This document shows positions 27,401-35,932 of a DNA stretch of 64,000 bases, one piece after another. The DNA lies in NCBI GenBank assembly GCA_947471745.1, contig CANJKZ010000977.1, positions 1,302,001 through 1,366,000 of the forward strand, in the 5' to 3' direction. Position 1 is the stretch's first letter. Every line of letters starts with the position of its first letter. The translations under genes and the position numbers were made by a program. Below the pieces are notes generated by a model. It made no database searches. It was not told the DNA's origin and was given only the letters and a program-made list of their open reading frames with translations. The stretch is from Closterium sp. Naga37s-1 (Eukaryota > Streptophyta > Zygnematophyceae > Desmidiales > Closteriaceae).

Positions 27401-29721
27401 ACAGCCTGAGGGAATACCTGAGGAAGCGCGGGCGAGAGGTGTACTACCAGAAGCGGGTGAGTGGCCATCGATAGAATGGGAGGTGAGAGGGGAGATTGAA
27501 GGGCCACGGTTAAAGCAGTAATGCTACCTGCTCACCAACTGACAGTAGGGGCCCTCGCTCCCTGCGCCGACTCCATTGACAGCCTGCGGGAGTACCTGCG
27601 GAAGCGCGGGCGAGAGGTCTACTACCAGAAGCGGGTGAGTGTTATCTACCAATTGGGAGGTGAGAGGGGAGGTGGTAGAGATAAAGGAGCAGAGGCAGTA
27701 CTGCTACCTGCTCTTCAAACTCTCCCCTGAGGCCCTCACTCTCCACACCGGAGAAGAATCTGCAGGGATTGTGGGTACGCACAGAGTGACTGCCTTTTTT
27801 AGTACAAGATCTCGAGGAATCAACCTCTCCTCACATGCATCTCCTCCCTAGCCCTCTCATCTACCCAGGAGGAGGTGCAGAAGATAGTTCCTGGGTCGAT
27901 GAAAGACACGCTCTCCCAGACGGACAACCTGTGGAAGGAGGAGCACCTGCAGGCACACTCTCTCACCTCCTCCCCTGATTTCCCTTTTCTTCCTCTCTGA
28001 TAATGAGCCCAGGAGGACCCGGGGGTTGTGAAGGATGCGGGGCATTATTTCGGGCTCTCGCAGACGGACAACCTGTGGAAGGAGCACCTGCAGGCACACT
28101 CTCTCACCTCCACCCCTGATTTCCCTTCCCCTCTCTGCCTGATGTTTCCAGGAGGAAGTTGAGAAAACCGTTCCAGGGCTGATGAAGGATGCAGAGCGTT
28201 ATTTCGTGCTGTCCCAGACGGACAACATGTGGAAGGAGCACCTGCAGGCCCTCAAGTTCCCACTTCTAATCGTGGTTTCCCTTCCCGTGTTCTGTGCTTA
28301 CAGGAGGAGGTTGAGAAGATAGTACCGGGGTTGATGAAGGACGCGGAGCGCTACTTTGTGCTGTCCCAGACGGACAACCTGTGGAAGGAGCATCTGCAGG
28401 CCCTCAAGTTTGCGCAGCAGGCGGTGGGGCTGCGAGGGTACGCACAGAAGGACCCGCTGATAGAGTACAAGCTGGAGGGGTACAACCTCTTCCTCTCCAT
28501 GATGGCCCAGATCCGCCGCAATGTCATCTACTCGGTCTACCAGGTGGGTTACGTGTCATCTACTCGGTGTACCAGGTGGGTTACGTGTCATCTGGGATAT
28601 ACCTGTGCAACGAGACGAGTTACTCGCTCGGTATCGCCCGAGTTACTCGTTTGGGTGCGAGTAACGAGTTTCGGTTTTTGTAAATTTTACTCGGGCGAGT
28701 CGAGCCGAGTTTTACTCGCCGAGTTTTTTTTGCTACCCTGGGCTACCCAAGGCTACCCTGGGCTACCCAGGGCAACCCAGGGCTTTCCTGGGCTTCCCTA
28801 GGCTTCCTGGGACCACCTTGGGTTTACCTGGGCGGCCCTGGAAACCCCAATACTTCCGTGGTACCAATGGCCTTCACTAGTTGTTATGTACAGAGTCGTT
28901 CTATGCAGGAGTAGGGCACATGGCCGAGCATTACTCGTACTCGGACGAGCTTTTCTAAATGCTCGCCCGAGTTCCCTTTTATAAGGCGAGTAACGAGTTT
29001 CTGTTTGGTGTAAAAATGCTCGGTCGAGTATTACTCGACTCGGGCTCGTACTCGGCCGAGCAAGGCTAGGGACGAGTCGAGCATTACTCGGCTCGCCCTT
29101 TTGCACAGGTATAATTTGGGATGTGTATCAGGTTCTTTACGTGTCGTCTGGTTCGCTTCACATGTGGATTCCCTTCCATCTGGTTCATTTATTGGGGGTC
29201 TGTATTATCTGGTCTGGTCCATCCAGTTGGTGGTTCCATGTCACCCATTCACCTGAAGCGTGTTAGATTTTGATCACATGCCAGGTTGATGTCATCTCAT
29301 CATGGTTCTGTTCTGACTTCTCTCTGGTTCTGGCTGAATTCCGTGGCTGCCAATCTGTTTGTGCTGTGTGCAGTTCAAGCCTGTTATGGCGAAGCAACCT
29401 GATTTGGTCAACGTGGCCAACGGTGGTGCAGCAGCAGCAGCAGTCCCTGCTGCGACCGAGGCATCCCAAGCATCAGAGTCCACAGGAGCAGCTGCAATAA
29501 TAGAACCAGTAGCAACAGAAGCAGCAGGAGCAGCAGAAGCAGCAGAAGCAGCAGACGCAGCAGGAGAAGAAGAAGCAAAATCTGAGGGAGAGGGTGGGGC
29601 TGAAGCTGCAACAAATGCAGGAGCAGGGCCCACGGGAGGGAGGGGTGGGCAGCGGAGGGGAGGACAGAAGGGTCGTCAGCGTGCAGGGAAAAAGGTTACC
29701 GCTAGGTCTAAGAGCACGTGA
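24205..29721 (+). CDS. secA: Plastid-type SecA translocase ATPase, C-terminal part (5' end outside window)
   Basis: SecA is the ATPase motor that pushes proteins through the SecY channel; the plant plastid form drives import into the thylakoid. Exons read as 24205-24369, 24757-24858, 25361-25495, 26447-26563, 27271-27456, 28304-28543 and 29374-29721, all joined in phase 0 to give 430 residues and a TGA stop. The product carries the SecA signature [13 protein letters not shown], then [19 protein letters not shown] (helicase motif VI region), [27 protein letters not shown]-like [10 protein letters not shown], then [10 protein letters not shown] and [11 protein letters not shown] of the helical scaffold and wing domains. 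It ends in an Ala/Glu-rich then Gly/Arg-rich tail without a zinc-binding C-terminus, as in plastid SecA. The N-terminal nucleotide-binding and preprotein-binding parts must lie left of the satellite. The N-to-G change in VLNGQRD is unusual. Introns are 80-830 bp except the one holding the satellite. Confidence 0.93.
24370..24600 (+). repeat. Intron with (TG)n tract and a partial exon copy
   Basis: A GT dinucleotide run lies near 24,420-24,445. At about 24,470-24,531 there is a partial copy of the end of the preceding exon ([19 protein letters not shown] in frame), again followed by a GT donor. The copy differs by Arg to Cys and lacks an obvious acceptor. Confidence 0.75.
24859..24945 (+). repeat. 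10-bp minisatellite beginning at a secA splice donor
   Basis: Directly after the exon ending at 24,858 the intron begins GTGTGCAGTGCG and continues as imperfect GTGCAGAGCG units to about 24,945. The repeat starts at the donor GT itself. Confidence 0.8.
25228..25292 (+). pseudogene. Partial upstream copy of the secA 25,361 exon
   Basis: A CACAG acceptor is followed by a near-identical copy of the first 21 codons of the next exon ([20 protein letters not shown]) and then diverges at 25,291 with no donor. It is a truncated duplicate of the real exon 133 bp downstream. Confidence 0.85.
25496..26165 (+). repeat. Tandem partial exon copies (133-bp period) with GTGCG repeats
   Basis: After the donor at 25,496 the intron holds GTGCG pentamers, then three copies with a 133-bp period of the last 57 nt of the exon ([19 protein letters not shown]), ending at 25,643, 25,776 and 25,909. 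A more diverged copy ends at 26,165. Each copy is preceded by GCGCAG and followed by GTAGGG or GTATGG, so each has both an AG and a GT in phase 0. SecA needs only one copy of this segment, so the extra ones are probably skipped. Confidence 0.85.
25968..26067. repeat. (GATGG)n pentanucleotide microsatellite
   Basis: About 20 perfect GATGG units in a row inside the secA intron between the third and fourth partial exon copies. Confidence 0.95.
26226..26400 (+). pseudogene. Partial upstream copies of the secA 26,447 exon
   Basis: A fragment near 26,229-26,265 matches the [11 protein letters not shown] codons, and from 26,307, after a TACCAG acceptor, a longer copy reads [19 protein letters not shown] before losing similarity. 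The copy retains the ancestral NSQRDR that the used exon has changed to NGQRDR, so the copy is in that respect closer to the family consensus. Confidence 0.8.
26640..27112 (+). pseudogene. Four downstream partial copies of the secA 26,447 exon
   Basis: Four blocks repeat the exon end ([20 protein letters not shown] with small changes), ending near 26,720, 26,834, 26,969 and 27,110. The first three are followed by GTGAG donors; the fourth loses its donor (GGACTCC). Each starts within or just before GGCGGAGAGCCTGGA without a clear acceptor, so they look like 3'-exon plus donor duplications. Confidence 0.82.
27540..27760 (+). pseudogene. Two partial copies of the secA 27,271 exon
   Basis: At 27,549-27,632 the second half of the exon recurs ([22 protein letters not shown]) with a GTGAGT donor. 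At 27,690-27,755 the middle of the exon recurs ([16 protein letters not shown]). Neither is complete. Confidence 0.8.
27868..28257 (+). pseudogene. Three upstream partial copies of the secA 28,304 exon
   Basis: Three copies start after CAG acceptors near 27,869, 28,012 and 28,152 with EEVQKIVPG-, [10 protein letters not shown] and [23 protein letters not shown] codons, each reaching QTDN(L/M)WKE-HLQ. The first has an in-frame loss of the AERYFVL segment. They become more similar to the real exon the closer they lie to it. A further short copy of the exon's 3' end lies at 28,554-28,575. Confidence 0.82.
28600..29111. mobile_element. Foldback/MITE-like element in the last secA intron
   Basis: The element starts TACCTGTGCAA and ends TTGCACAGGTA, perfect terminal inverted repeats, with TA on both outer sides (13 bp perfect if the TA is included). 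Its ends are rich in inverted CGAGTTACTCG / CGAGTAACGAG motifs able to fold. The middle holds imperfect GGCTACCCTGG repeats (about 28,735-28,815). There is no coding capacity. TA flanks fit a non-autonomous Tc1/mariner-like or similar family; the class is inferred, not shown. Confidence 0.65.
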
Positions 29722-30728
29722 GCGTGTGGTGTAGTTGTTATGGCGAGTGTGTTCTACCTTTGTCGCTTCTTTTGTTCTGGTGAATATTAATCTCACATTG
29801 TGTACAATTACTTCATAACGATTTTGCGTGAATAAGCTGTCAGTTTGAACCAAATGCCTTCCTTGCTGAGGTAGTGGTTATGGGTTTTATCCATCACCAT
29901 CTCGGTGTTTCTCCATGACATTCTATATCGCGCGACTTCGGGTCACTGTCAGCGTCATCCAAGGCGTGGTCGCCGGAATCACCCCAAACCCTTCCAAATG
30001 GCGCGCCAATAGAAATTCTGAACGAAGATTGCCCATCATTCTGACCAGGCTTCACACGGACAGCTGAGGGTCACGTGGGTGACTCCTCCGTTGCCCAAAT
30101 ACCAATCTCGACTCGACTATGAGGATGCCCCTCCAATCACGGTGAGATTGCATCTTGGCTCTAAATTCGTTTCGATGGAAAATGAACTCGGAAAAATATT
30201 GTTCTCTCCTCTGGCGAACCTGTGGGGTTATCGAACAAACTATCCTCTCTCAACTCACCCCACCGTTGCCCATCCCACATTACCCCATTTGAAGAACAGA
30301 ATTATTCCACATTCAGCCCGTCCAAGAATTCCGGTCCGCGGAATCATCATCAACGTGTCGCGGAAATCCGAAAAAGCGCAACGGTAGTGGGTGCTGCTTG
30401 TTCTGTTCTCTGCCGGTAATTGCGGGAAGCCGCGTCAGCAAAGCGTCACACCCACATGTCCTTTGCTGAATCTCTGCAACCCTTCTCGCCTCTCAGGCTC
30501 TCACCTCAACCCTCCCTGCTCTGCTTGCCCCCCTTCTCTCCATTTCAAGCTCTCCACTCCAACTACCAAGACACTGTCCGTCTTCATCAGCTTGAAACTG
30601 AGAATTTAGACAGCACCAGAATCTATATGCGTTTCCTCGCTAAGTGTCTTCAGGCGACATCAATCGACTTTTGAATGCTGTCTGGTCGCCCTGCATACTT
30701 CGCCTGAATTTGAGCTGTCTCCCTAACC
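29722..30728. other. secA 3' flank and intergenic sequence
   Basis: No convincing gene. Short open frames at 30,079-30,387 and 30,420-30,674 have no recognisable protein features. A TGAATAAGC near 29,828 could be a weak polyadenylation signal for secA. Confidence 0.5.
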
Positions 30729-31190
30729 ATGGATCCGTCTGCCATGGAGCTTCAGGAGTTTTACCACGGTGCGGCCTGCCAATTCGAGTCGAGGCGTAGT
30801 TCATTGTTCGAGGCCGGACAGATTTGGGACGTCGGTGCTGCTGTATTAGGAGGCTTCGTTCCCGGTGTCGTTCTCGTTAAATGTGTAGCTGTCGCTGGAG
30901 CGCTCACATTCTCGTCATGGTGCGCCGCGATTGTAGTAACAGCGGCTGCACTCCAGCGGATACACAGTGAGTCGATGTTATCCTTTTCGTTCCATCAGTT
31001 GCCTACACCCCGCGCTCTCGTTCCCTGACCCATTCGCGTTTGTGATCCTGTGTCTTTCTTACATTATAGCTGTCATAGGTCTGTTCGAGAATTTTGGCGT
31101 TGCTTTGTCATGACATGGCTCTTAACAGCCTTTCTCTTACCATGTGCAGGCTCTACCATGTCAGACGACATGGATGGCTTCTCCCACTGA
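30729..31190 (+). CDS. Possible small two-helix membrane protein
   Basis: An ATG in a CTAACCATGG context opens a frame of MDPSAMELQEFYHG..., with a good donor (CACA|GTGAGT) at 30,966. Joining to the acceptor TGTGCAG at 31,149 gives 92 residues ending DDMDGFSH, exons 30729-30966 and 31150-31190. A 9-nt extra exon (31,071-31,079) would also keep frame. The middle has two hydrophobic stretches, roughly residues 36-55 and 58-77, so it is likely a small integral membrane protein. I do not recognise the family. Without splicing the frame would run to 31,028 (99 residues). The gene call rests only on frame, start context and splice sites. Confidence 0.4.
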
Positions 31191-33065
31191 GTATCGTGGA
31201 GGAATATACTAATTTCCTGCGCTGACCTACTAACCTTCTACTAACATACCTCCCGAGATGCCATCTCGTTAGAAGCCGTTGGAGCGATGGCATTGCTCCG
31301 CGAGCCAATTTTCGTAACATACTGTCACTGTTCATAATACATGGGAGCGTCAATGCGATAGCTCAAATGCTAATGTAAATTATACCATTCCAGCATCATT
31401 TGGTTATTGTGCAAGGCAATGAGTACATACTTGTAGAATGATTCATCTTGCGGAGCAATTTGGAAGGGATATGGGATATGGGAGGATGGGGATGTAGGGG
31501 CAGTGGAACAGCAACCACATACATACTGTTCCTCACGTACCAGTGCAGTAACACATCTGAAAAGCTATACCTGCCACATACACATACAGCAGTCCCTGAT
31601 GTACCGTATCTTCGTGGAGCAGTTCAGGGAAAGGTAAGGGACGGAAAGCAGCAGAGGGGAGCAATGATATATGTGGGACAAGTGAGTGAAGAGGTTATAA
31701 GGATACCTGATTCGGATTGTTAGCCATTTCCCTAAAGCCTACTCTGAAGCAGGTTCTGCTGCGGTAGTGCTGACTTCGGGCGCAAGTACCTTGTGCAGCT
31801 GCATTGGTGAAGCATTGAATCGGAAGCTTGAAATGAGCTGCGAAGGTGTGAGAGAGGTGTGAGTGAAAGTATGGTGCCGCTGTGCAGCAAGTGATGTACT
31901 GGTAGAGAGGAATGCTTCTTGCTTTCAGCAGCTGGGGGGTTACGGGAAATGGCAATAACTTGTGCTTCCTTGCAGCATGAAGGTCACCCATTGTGCTGGT
32001 TTCGTACGGTGGGTGTACGGAGTGCCTGATTTCCTCCAACCAGCACCTTCAACTGGGTGACTACATGGTTGGACCCCCTATCCCTCGCATGGCGCCAACG
32101 AATGCAAGTAATATGTTGCGGCGAAACGTGAACGGACGGTCCGCTGTAGCGTTGCCCATCCACATGAAAGAATGTGTTTCAAACTGTTAAAGTGATTGGA
32201 GCTAAGCTCGTTCTAGCGCAGATCGGGCCCACTCCGCCTCTCTTCCGCCATCCCTAATTCCTCAACACTCAATGGCTTTCTCGAGCAGAAGTCCACCTGC
32301 TCTCTTCTCACTCTTGTCCAGTGGAGATTATAGACAGGACCCTGGCATCGCTTCACATGTGAGCGTAAGATGCTATACCACCAACTGGCGATCGGGGCCA
32401 GTATTTATTTATTCCTTTCTGTGGCCGCACGAATAAGGAGGAAGTCAACCATTTCTTCGGTTCCCCACTCTGCAAGCACAAAGAAAATACCAACAGCGTG
32501 AACGTGGAAGGCTCCATCAATAACACTGTGAACAATCAACATCTAGTTGCATCCAAGCTCTTCGATATCACCTGCACATGCTTTGCAATCAGTGCAACAC
32601 AAACCTCTTTCCTAACTCTTCGATGTCACCTGCACTTAGCAATCAGTGCATACTTCAACTCAAACCATTGCATTATTTTTGTGTCACCTCAAAGTCGCCT
32701 TCAACACAACCTTTTTGTGTCATCGCATAGGCACAACATTCCAGACCAGAATCAAACGCAAGTCTACGTCCTTACATCAGATCAGATCCATCCGAACCCA
32801 AACCCAGCGTCTATATTCAAATCAAAACCATCCCGTCTGGCATCCACCAGCCACTAATACCTTGCTTCTACCACTGCCATGACTTTTCAGTCGACTCGAA
32901 AACCATTCCGTGTGGCATCCATCATCCATCAGCCACGAATACCTTGCTTCTAACACTGCCATCAGCACATGTGCAAATCCATCCATATGAGAACACGCCT
33001 ACAACACTACCATACTCACCCTGCTCCCCCAAGGTGTCTTGATGCCACCTCAATGCCAACTCACT
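31191..33065. other. Region without a recognisable gene
   Basis: No frame with protein-like features. Sequence around 32,500-32,990 has duplicated phrases (for example TACCTTGCTTCTA twice), and a palindrome-like TTTTCAGTCGACTCGAAAA sits at 32,884-32,902. Confidence 0.5.
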
Positions 33066-33195
33066 GCCACCACAATGCCACCTCACTGCCACCTCAATGC
33101 CACCTCACTGCCACCTCACTGCCACCTCACTGCCACCTCACTGCCACCTCACTGCCACCTCACTGCCACCTCACTGCCACCTCACTGCCACCCCA
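33066..33195. repeat. 11-bp minisatellite (CACTGCCACCT)n
   Basis: About a dozen CACTGCCACCT units with a few variants. The array overlaps the predicted stop codon of the ankyrin gene on the other strand, so that gene's last codons may have been altered by repeat growth. Confidence 0.9.
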
Positions 33196-35068
33196 AAGCC
33201 ACTTCGCCTGCGCACCTTGAGCATACTCGAGAGCATTTCCCTTGTCATCGCTGGTGGCGTACAGGTCAGCACCGGCATCCAATAGCATGCGAGCAACGTC
33301 CAGGTTGCCCTTTATGCACGCAAACTGAAGAAGGGAGGTGCAGAAGCAACATTTGAGGCATAAAACTGACAGAGGGAGGGGCAGAAGCAACATTTGAGGC
33401 ATAAAACTGAGAGAGGGAGGGGCAGAAGCAACATTTGAGGCATAAAACTGAGAGAGGGAGGGGCAGAAGCAACATTTGAGGCATAAAACTGAGAGAGGGA
33501 GGGGCAGAAGCGACATTTGAATCGACTCAAAAGGCATGCGAGCAACGTCCAAGTTGCCCTTCAGGCACGCTAACTGAGAAAGGGAAGGGGAGAGATATTC
33601 CAATCGTCGTTGGTGGTGAGAGTATATGATTTCTAGGCACGTTAGAAACAATTGGACGAGGCATAGTATTAGACGAGGCATAGTATTGGACGAGGCATAG
33701 TAAAGAGGGTTTCCCATGATGGTGGGAAGAGGAAGGCGGTGGGATGATGTAACCAAACCACAGGTAGCAAACCGCAATCATATGAATACAGGCAGGGATG
33801 CAATTATGATACTGCAACCTAGAGTGCTAGTATGCAATTTATCTCATGCGGGGTTATCAATCTGTAGGTCTTCCAAACCTGCAGCGGAGTATTCCCGGTG
33901 CTGTTCCGAGCGTCGGTGTCAGCTCCGGCAGTCAGAAGCACCTGGACGACCTCTGGATGCTCGTAGAAAGCCGCCAGGTGCAACGCTGCAGGGGAGGGGG
34001 GGGGGGAGAGTGGGTTTGAGGCGCCTAAAAAATAGAAGCACCTGGACGACCTCTGGATGCTCGTAGAAAGCCGCTAGGTGCAAATCTGCAGAGGGGGGGC
34101 GTGGGTGTGTGGGGGGGGGAGAAGAGGGGGGTGTTGAGGCGCCTAAAAAATAGAAGCACCTGGACGATGCCTGTAGAACGCCGCCAGGTGCAAAGCTGCA
34201 GGGGGTGTGGTGGGGGGGGGGATGGGGTGATGGGGGGGGGGGTTGTAAAATGCCATGGAAGCTCATATGATCCATACAGAATGACTCGCCCTAAAAGAAT
34301 GATGTAGGATGGACGTTTTACGGTGATTGGTAGGTAGGAAAACGTGCTCGATCCGATTGTCGAATGATCAAGCCCCCGTGCAATGCAATGCACTCCCATA
34401 AATGTTGAACCCCATGCGTTGCAATGATTACAAACCCGTACTCTCATGCTACCAGCCCGTACCCTGGTGTTACCAGTCCGTACCCTGGTGTTACCAGCCC
34501 GTACCCTGGTGTTACCAGCCTGTACCCTGGTGTTACCAGCTGTCCTCGCGTGTTACCAGCAGCATGTACTCACATGTTATCAGCCTGTGCGCAACCGTTA
34601 CTATCCTGTACGAACTAGATAACATTATATTTGTTTTCAAGGGTTACCTGTCCAGCCGGATCGTTCAGGACTAGGTAAATTAATGTCGACACCTCCGCCG
34701 GCCAATAGCAGCTTCACCGCAGCAACGTCGCCCTCCTTAGCCGCGTCTTTAATCGCCTCGTTCACGTCCCCGACAGAAGCAGACGCGACAATAGTGGTGC
34801 CTGCATTCGCCGCTGCTACTCGGCATCCGTACGGCCAGCCTGTAGTGAGTTGTCGCGATCGCAGCGAGCGAGAAACACACGGAGAGTGGGTACGAGATGG
34901 GAACGTCGTCGCACGCGTGAACGAAGAAGCGGCGACGCGAGTTACGTGGGGAGGAGAAGGGAACTGCTGCTGGCTGCTAGTGGCTCTCGACTGGCACGCG
35001 ACGACGCGAGACACGAAAGCTGCTTGCGTGGACGAGTAGGAGACCAGAGAAACAGCAGGAGCCGCCAT
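33160..35068 (-). CDS. Small ankyrin-repeat protein, probably plastid-targeted
   Basis: Three exons on the - strand (35068-34648, 33985-33879, 33324-33160) join to 230 residues. Residues 1 to about 95 are rich in Ser, Ala, Arg and Thr and poor in acids, like a chloroplast transit peptide. Three ankyrin-type repeats follow: DVNEAIKDAAKEGDVAAVKL, then GWTALHLAAFYEHPEVVQVL formed across the first splice, then FACIKGNLDVARMLLDAGAD. Phases (1, then 0) join these into a regular repeat, which supports the model strongly. The last codons (EYAQGAQAKW...VRWQ) run into an 11-bp minisatellite, and a possible donor at CTCAAG|GTGCGC could lead to a further exon I cannot identify. Ankyrin repeats bind other proteins; the partner is unknown. 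The start at 35,068 was preferred to an ATG eight codons upstream because it begins MAAPAVSL. Confidence 0.82.
33331..33535 (-). repeat. 41-bp tandem repeat carrying repeated splice-acceptor-like tracts
   Basis: Five units at a 41-bp period (CAGAAG at 33,341, 33,382, 33,423, 33,464 and 33,505). Read on the - strand, each unit holds a pyrimidine tract ending in CTCAG or CTGTCAG, like the real acceptor of ankyrin exon 3 just downstream at 33,325. Confidence 0.9.
33530..33577 (-). pseudogene. Truncated copy of ankyrin exon 3
   Basis: After a CTCAG acceptor the - strand reads LACLKGNLDVARM, a near copy of exon 3 (FACIKGNLDVARM), and then breaks off exactly where a palindrome-like CCTTTTGAGTCGATTCAAA begins. 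Confidence 0.85.
34015..34205 (-). pseudogene. Two truncated copies of ankyrin exon 2
   Basis: Two copies of LHLAAFYEHPEVVQVLL (the second shorter, lacking the central codons) each follow a CTGCAG acceptor on the - strand. Both are cut off at the same point by TATTTTTTAGGCGCCTCAA, a GAG/CTC palindrome variant. G-rich runs separate the copies. Confidence 0.85.
34436..34570. repeat. 21-bp tandem repeat in ankyrin intron 1
   Basis: About six units of GTACCCTGGTGTTACCAGCC with small changes. The unit contains a short CTGGTGTTACCAG inverted repeat. Confidence 0.88.
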
Positions 35069-35932
35069 TGTGCTAACGATTCTAGGGGTCAAGGAAGGTG
35101 ATCAAGCTGATCAAGTAAAACTACCCGCGTTAGTAACAGACCACGTGCTTCTATAACAAGCCTTCGTTGCAATGTAAGCTCTATGTGAACGAAGATAGGC
35201 GTTACATTACATTTTATAGAAGAAATTTCCCTGGTGTTTGTCACCCACACCTTGCTTGCTGTACGGATCGCATCACACGCGCGGAACTGCTTTTTCACGG
35301 TCGAGACTGGATGCATACAAAAACTTACCACAGAAAAAAACAAGTTTGATGATTATCATACCAAGTTCATGTGCAATTTTGATGGCGCTGGACGCTGGAA
35401 AAGAAAGTTTAGCGAAGATTTGCGGGCAGATTCCTGCCCGGTCCCAGCCACATTCTTCGTGGAAACCGACTTGTTGGTAACGGACCCTGTACGGTTTCAT
35501 GGCCAATCTCGACACCTCTGCCCTCAGGTTTGCCTGATGCAATGTTGATGCACTGAAACATTCCGTTCTGTACCGTTCAATATGCCTTTGAGACTGCACT
35601 GGACCGACTAAAATTGAACAGGTTACGTATGTCGTAAGCCGCGACCGCATTCCAACCAAGAGCCCTGATTCGTCCCTCACTCACGGCCTTGGAAACTCCA
35701 CAGTGGTGCTACGGTCCACCACCCATGAGAAAGCTTGAAGAGCTCGGATAATTTTTAGACCGTGTTTTGAGTTTGTGGTGCTATGCGTAAGTGATTGGCT
35801 AAAGGGTGATGATAATAATGGACTGATGTAAATGCCATCCAAAGCCGTTCCCCATTCACGAACGATGCTGTCCTAGGTATGGACGATGAGAATTGAGCGG
35901 ACTCGATAATCATCCATGCGATCCTAGAAGCT
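35069..35932. other. Divergent intergenic region between ankyrin gene and giant ORF
   Basis: The two neighbouring genes point away from each other, so this 860-bp stretch should hold both promoters. I see no clear TATA box or other element, and no coding frame. Confidence 0.5.

Noticed and set aside
29408..29853. Leu-rich and Cys-rich frames antisense to the secA last exon
   Set aside because: Antisense reading of the GCA/GCAG repeats that encode the Ala-rich SecA tail.
32498..32882. 119- and 78-codon frames
   Set aside because: No protein features, no splice context, AT-rich repetitive phrases.
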